NCBI GenBank assembly: GCA_965227145.1
Contig: OZ245730.1
Span: 4,030,001 to 4,094,000 of the forward strand
Source of the DNA: JACKAQ01 sp965227145
GTDB lineage: Bacteria; Calditrichota; Calditrichia; RBG-13-44-9; J075
DNA length: 64,000 bases
Direction of reading: 5' to 3'
Shown here: positions 61,058 through 64,000 of the stretch, piece after piece
Layout of the letters: every line of letters starts with the position of its first letter
Position numbering within the stretch: the first letter of the stretch is position 1
The notes under the pieces: generated by a model
The model's database searches: none
The model's input: the letters and a program-made list of their open reading frames with translations, nothing else
Told to the model about the DNA's origin: nothing
Translations under genes and position numbers: made by a program

Positions 61058-62794
61058 ATGAACAATCGTAAGTGGTGGATAATTGGCGCTTTAGCACTTG
61101 TGGGCATCATCGCGCTGCTGTATTTTTTTCTGCGAAAAGACCTCTCCAATCACATTGTGATTCCGTATATTTCGCACCAAAAACCGGTGATCGATCCGCA
61201 TTTGCCGCACAACGTTGCGCTGTCCGACAAGCTGGATGAAGTGCTTTTCGAGGGCTTGTTCAACATTTCCGCAACACCCAGCGGCGTCGTTTATGAGGAC
61301 GGATTGGGCGAATTTATCGACATCGTCGGCAACTCGACGGTGATCATCCGGCTGAACGCATCGAAAAAATGGCACAACAGCTATTCGGTAAGCGCGGATG
61401 ACGACGAAGTGACCGTCACCGAAAGCCAGTCGCGCACATTTTCCGACCAGGATTTGCGCTTCACACTGCGCCGGATTCAGCAGCTCGGCAGCCTTTCTCC
61501 GGACTATATTCTGGTGTCGCAGGCGCTGGAAACCTGGGATTTTGAGGGACCGGACAACAACAACGAAATCAAATTCCGGTTCAAGCCGGATCGCGAATGG
61601 AAAGTGGACGAAATTAAAGATGTACTCTCGTTCAAAATTCTGCCGCACGATGCGGAACTGGCCGCGGCCAGCTACGAAACCGGTACCGGACCGTATCTCA
61701 CCGTGCCGCCCGCATCCCCGCCGAACGATGTGCCGCGTTTTTACCACAATCCAGCGGAAGCTGCGGAACTGAAATTCGTCGATTTGAAACCGTTTGTGGA
61801 CAACAGCACCTTCACGACCGAGTTGAAAAATACCAATATCAACGTACTCCTGGAAACGCCGTTTGGCGCGGTGTCGCCCATTCTCGGCGATGCGGAAGAT
61901 TATTTTACGAAATCGAACATCGCCACCACCTTTTTTGCGGTGCTGTTCAACACCCAGCGGCTCAATCGCGAACAGCGCACCGAGCTACGTAAATTGTTGG
62001 ATAATAAGGTAATTATGGATCGGTTTTACAAAGCCGGTACGCCCCAACAACGCAACATCGAAGATTACAAAGGCAACAAAAATAACTACAGCGATTATCT
62101 GAATTACAGCGTATTCCCGTCATCCAGCTATTATGTTGAGGAAGAAATTGTGCTGCCGTTGCGCGACAAAGGCGCACCGGATTTATCGGTGCTGCCGGAC
62201 AGCATCCGCATCGTTGCAACGATGAATTTCCAGCACCGCGAAGAATATGGCGAAATGCTGGAAATTTTGAACGATCGCAGCCTGTTCAACGGCAAGGTTC
62301 GCGCCGCAGCCGTCAGCAATGACGAAATCAAGCGCGGTAATTACGACGCAATTCTGGTCGCAATCGACGGCTATAAGAGCACGTTTTTATTCAACTTATA
62401 CGATATTTTTCTCCGCGAACCGGATTTCGAAACCTACAAAATCAACCTCGTCACCGAAACCAACGCCAAAGGTGAACGTGTAGCAGCACCTGCGTCGTTC
62501 AACGGACGCAATTTTTGCCGCATCGATGCCTCGCTGGTTGGCGATGACCGGGAAGATTATCTGAAATTTCTAGAATACATGCACGGATTTATGTATTCCA
62601 ATTACATCGGCGACAAACAGGCTTACGCCGGATTTTTGGAAGAAACCGAGCAGCAGCTTGCGCTGGGCGCGTATCTGTTCTCGCTGCCGTCGCTGGCATA
62701 TTTCAGCACCCAGTTTGATGCGCAAAGCATTCAATTGTATGGCGTAGCGTCGCAGCTTTCGACCATCGAAAAATGGCAGGAGCGCCGCGACTAA
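61058..62794 (+). CDS. Membrane-anchored solute-binding-protein-like protein (SBP family 5-like)
   Basis: The 578-aa protein has one N-terminal membrane helix (about 5-25) without a lipobox, followed by a domain that resembles SBP_bac_5 periplasmic proteins: NVALSDKLDEVLFEGLF near the start, FSDQDLRFTLRRIQQLGSLSPDYILVSQALETW, YETGTGPYLTVPP, and TFFAVLFNTQRLNREQRTELRKLLDN. Peptide-binding residues cannot be confirmed, and there is no transporter gene nearby. A GGTAATAACAATT leader precedes the ATG. Co-directional with the lipoprotein upstream, the two likely form an operon. Together with 15272-17878 it is the second orphan SBP-like protein here. Confidence 0.7.
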   Translation: MNNRKWWIIGALALVGIIALLYFFLRKDLSNHIVIPYISHQKPVIDPHLPHNVALSDKLDEVLFEGLFNISATPSGVVYEDGLGEFIDIVGNSTVIIRLNASKKWHNSYSVSADDDEVTVTESQSRTFSDQDLRFTLRRIQQLGSLSPDYILVSQALETWDFEGPDNNNEIKFRFKPDREWKVDEIKDVLSFKILPHDAELAAASYETGTGPYLTVPPASPPNDVPRFYHNPAEAAELKFVDLKPFVDNSTFTTELKNTNINVLLETPFGAVSPILGDAEDYFTKSNIATTFFAVLFNTQRLNREQRTELRKLLDNKVIMDRFYKAGTPQQRNIEDYKGNKNNYSDYLNYSVFPSSSYYVEEEIVLPLRDKGAPDLSVLPDSIRIVATMNFQHREEYGEMLEILNDRSLFNGKVRAAAVSNDEIKRGNYDAILVAIDGYKSTFLFNLYDIFLREPDFETYKINLVTETNAKGERVAAPASFNGRNFCRIDASLVGDDREDYLKFLEYMHGFMYSNYIGDKQAYAGFLEETEQQLALGAYLFSLPSLAYFSTQFDAQSIQLYGVASQLSTIEKWQERRD

Positions 62795-62815
62795 CGCTTT
62801 GTTTTTACTTATTTT

Positions 62816-63042
62816 GCAGCGAAGGCGCAAAGGTCGCGAAGGTTTACTTTTTTAACCGCAGAGATCGCAAAGTGCGCGGAGTTTTCAAAGAAAAAATTAA
62901 AGCGAACAACTGATTTAGAATCAGGCATTTTAAACGCTATTTTTGCTCGTTTTTTCAATAAAAACAAATCTTTTCTCTGCGATCTCCGCGTTCTCTGCGG
63001 TTAAAATTAAACTTGCACGAATTTGCGGCAATTAAATTCAGT
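62816..63042. repeat. CGCAAAG-type repeat element with 15-bp terminal inverted repeats
   Basis: TTTTAACCGCAGAGA (62850-62864) and TCTCTGCGGTTAAAA (62992-63006) are exact inverted repeats 127 bp apart. Each end carries 9-bp units of CGCAGAGAT/CGCAAAGTG/CGCGGAG type. A further run GCGAAGGCGCAAAGGTCGCGAAGG precedes it (62819-62842). The stretch 63022-63042 matches 11042-11062 (18 of 21). No transposase frame is inside, so it may be a MITE-like or RNA-level repeat. Confidence 0.55.
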
Positions 63043-63069
63043 TAAAATCCCCAAACACACAGGAATTTT

Positions 63070-63999
63070 GTGGCTCGCCTTTTTGAACGTTTCACCAAAT
63101 ATTTTCTGATTGGGCTATTGATTTGCACCGGATGCATTTCGGGCATATTTGCACAAAATTCCGCCGACTTTTTTATCTCCGCAAGTTATGAAAATTTAAC
63201 AATTTACAATCGCTACCAGCAGCGCATTTCCGGCGACGAAACCCGGCAAAATTTTGCCAAATTGCAGCCGTTGCAAATCGAGGAACGGTGGACAAAACTG
63301 AGTGACGGCTTTACCGATTGCATGAAAGTGCGATTGGGGCGGAACTCATTTTTCATCGCAACAGACGAGGACGGCGCACCGAAATTCAGCAATCAACCGG
63401 CTGATTTTGTTGTTTTGGATAACTGCAACCTGCTCGGCGACACCGTTTTGGTGCTGCAAAACGGCGAAATTTTCATCGCATCGGATTTGGCATATCCCAA
63501 CATCGGCGATGACCGGAAAATTTTTCTGGCAACCGGTGAGCAACTCGTCCGGCTGTTCGAATGGCAGCGCCAAATTTTTGCCAAACAACCGGGAAATCCG
63601 GTGCTGTTCGGCTGGACAAATCTTCCGAAACGCGGCGAAGGCAGCAGTTGGGAAATTCGCTCAACGGAAAAGATGGCAAAAAAATCACCGGCAGCCGAGA
63701 AAACATTTTACGAAATTCAGCAATTTGTTGAAATGCAAACCGGCGAAATCAACCGCGTGTTGACGCGGCTGTTCGGCTATTTCAACGAAAAAAATGGTGA
63801 AAACCGAACGCCACCGCAGTGGGAAATCGTCACAGAAGACGATCAAATGATTCGTTGTAAATTCATTAATTTCAGTGACATCGATCGGTTTAACGACAGC
63901 AGCCGCTACCTGTTTATCCGGCTGGAAAATTATTTGTTGAACAGCGGTTTTTCGGTGGGTTTGGCGAATTCGGAAATTGTGATTCGCCGGAAAACGTAA
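63070..63999 (+). CDS. Secreted protein of unknown function, 309 aa
   Basis: The product has a signal peptide (FLIGLLICTGCISGIFAQ, cleavage near residue 29) and a mature part of mixed alpha/beta sequence (FFIASYENL; MKVRLGRNSFFIATDEDG; FVVLDNCNLLGDTVLVLQNGEIFIASDLAYPN; FYEIQQFVEMQTGEINRVLTRLFGYF). It does not match a family I know. The start is GTG at 63070, with AGGA five bases upstream and no earlier in-frame ATG nearby. The stop codon is at 63997-63999, one base from the right edge, so the gene is complete. A CGCAAAG-type repeat lies upstream. Confidence 0.65.
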   Translation: MARLFERFTKYFLIGLLICTGCISGIFAQNSADFFISASYENLTIYNRYQQRISGDETRQNFAKLQPLQIEERWTKLSDGFTDCMKVRLGRNSFFIATDEDGAPKFSNQPADFVVLDNCNLLGDTVLVLQNGEIFIASDLAYPNIGDDRKIFLATGEQLVRLFEWQRQIFAKQPGNPVLFGWTNLPKRGEGSSWEIRSTEKMAKKSPAAEKTFYEIQQFVEMQTGEINRVLTRLFGYFNEKNGENRTPPQWEIVTEDDQMIRCKFINFSDIDRFNDSSRYLFIRLENYLLNSGFSVGLANSEIVIRRKT

Positions 64000-64000
64000 T

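Noticed and set aside
1..64000. CRISPR arrays, tRNA/rRNA genes, insertion sequences, prophage genes
   Set aside because: No regularly spaced direct repeats, cloverleaf-like or rRNA-like sequence, transposase or phage structural frames were found by reading; a covariance-model scan was not possible.

Overview
The window looks like chromosomal DNA from a free-living Gram-negative bacterium of the FCB superphylum, most like Calditrichota/KSB1/Ignavibacteria-type lineages. Evidence: two large secreted proteins (11891-13513, 30694-33375) end in the NYPNPFNPETT-type C-terminal module typical of these groups (type IX-like sorting domain); several lipoproteins and a patatin-BamA outer-membrane protein imply a diderm envelope; type B L31 and the order rho-rpmE-prfA-prmC fit as well. 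This is inference from families, not a phylogeny. No rRNA, tRNA, CRISPR array, transposase or phage gene was seen.

Layout. (1) 1-3516, minus strand: the end of a sugar-nucleotide locus (nucleotide-sugar dehydrogenase start, an asparagine-synthetase-like protein with a ruined ATP loop, RfbB). (2) 3.7-18 kb: mixed envelope and housekeeping genes: NudC, a CrtA-like monooxygenase coupled to a membrane protein, two lipoproteins, a patatin/BamA protein, QueF, a LemA variant, a secreted CBM48-esterase, and a sensor kinase paired with a lipoprotein carrying an ABC-type solute-binding domain. (3) 18-30 kb: a STAS protein, a pentapeptide-repeat protein, a membrane protein with its winged-helix regulator, then a conserved core block (uppS-folC, rho, rpmE, prfA-prmC, rnr). 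(4) 30-36 kb: a large CEMIP-like G8/beta-helix secreted protein behind a sigma-54-like promoter, a sulfotransferase, an NYN-nuclease/cold-shock fusion and a small helical protein. (5) 36.2-55.1 kb, all minus strand: an exopolysaccharide locus with priming sugar transferase, DUF3473-type deacetylase, STAS protein, Wza, Wzc-type BY-kinase, epimerase, FemAB-like protein, O-antigen-ligase/Wzy-like protein, GT4, an ATP-grasp/LMW-phosphatase fusion, Wzx, two APH-fold proteins and a second deacetylase. (6) 55.6-64 kb: pgsA, an unknown gene, a hicBA-like pair, and a lipoprotein plus substrate-binding-protein-like pair.

How the genes work together. The exopolysaccharide locus has what a Wzx/Wzy pathway needs: a sugar is loaded on undecaprenyl phosphate (54101-55144; uppS at 20881 makes the lipid), extended, flipped (Wzx), polymerised, and exported under Wzc/Wza control. 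The phosphatase half of the ATP-grasp fusion is the expected Wzb-type partner of Wzc. Several accessory genes are those usually found beside exosortase A (XrtA), but no exosortase is in the window.

Most notable: a compact three-way-junction inverted-repeat structure (55181-55294) directly upstream of the exopolysaccharide operon; the ATP-grasp/LMW-PTP fusion; a methyltransferase-like/APH fusion; a HicA-like toxin without its catalytic histidine; a duplicated 23-bp operator around a membrane-protein/regulator pair; and families of short dispersed intergenic repeats.
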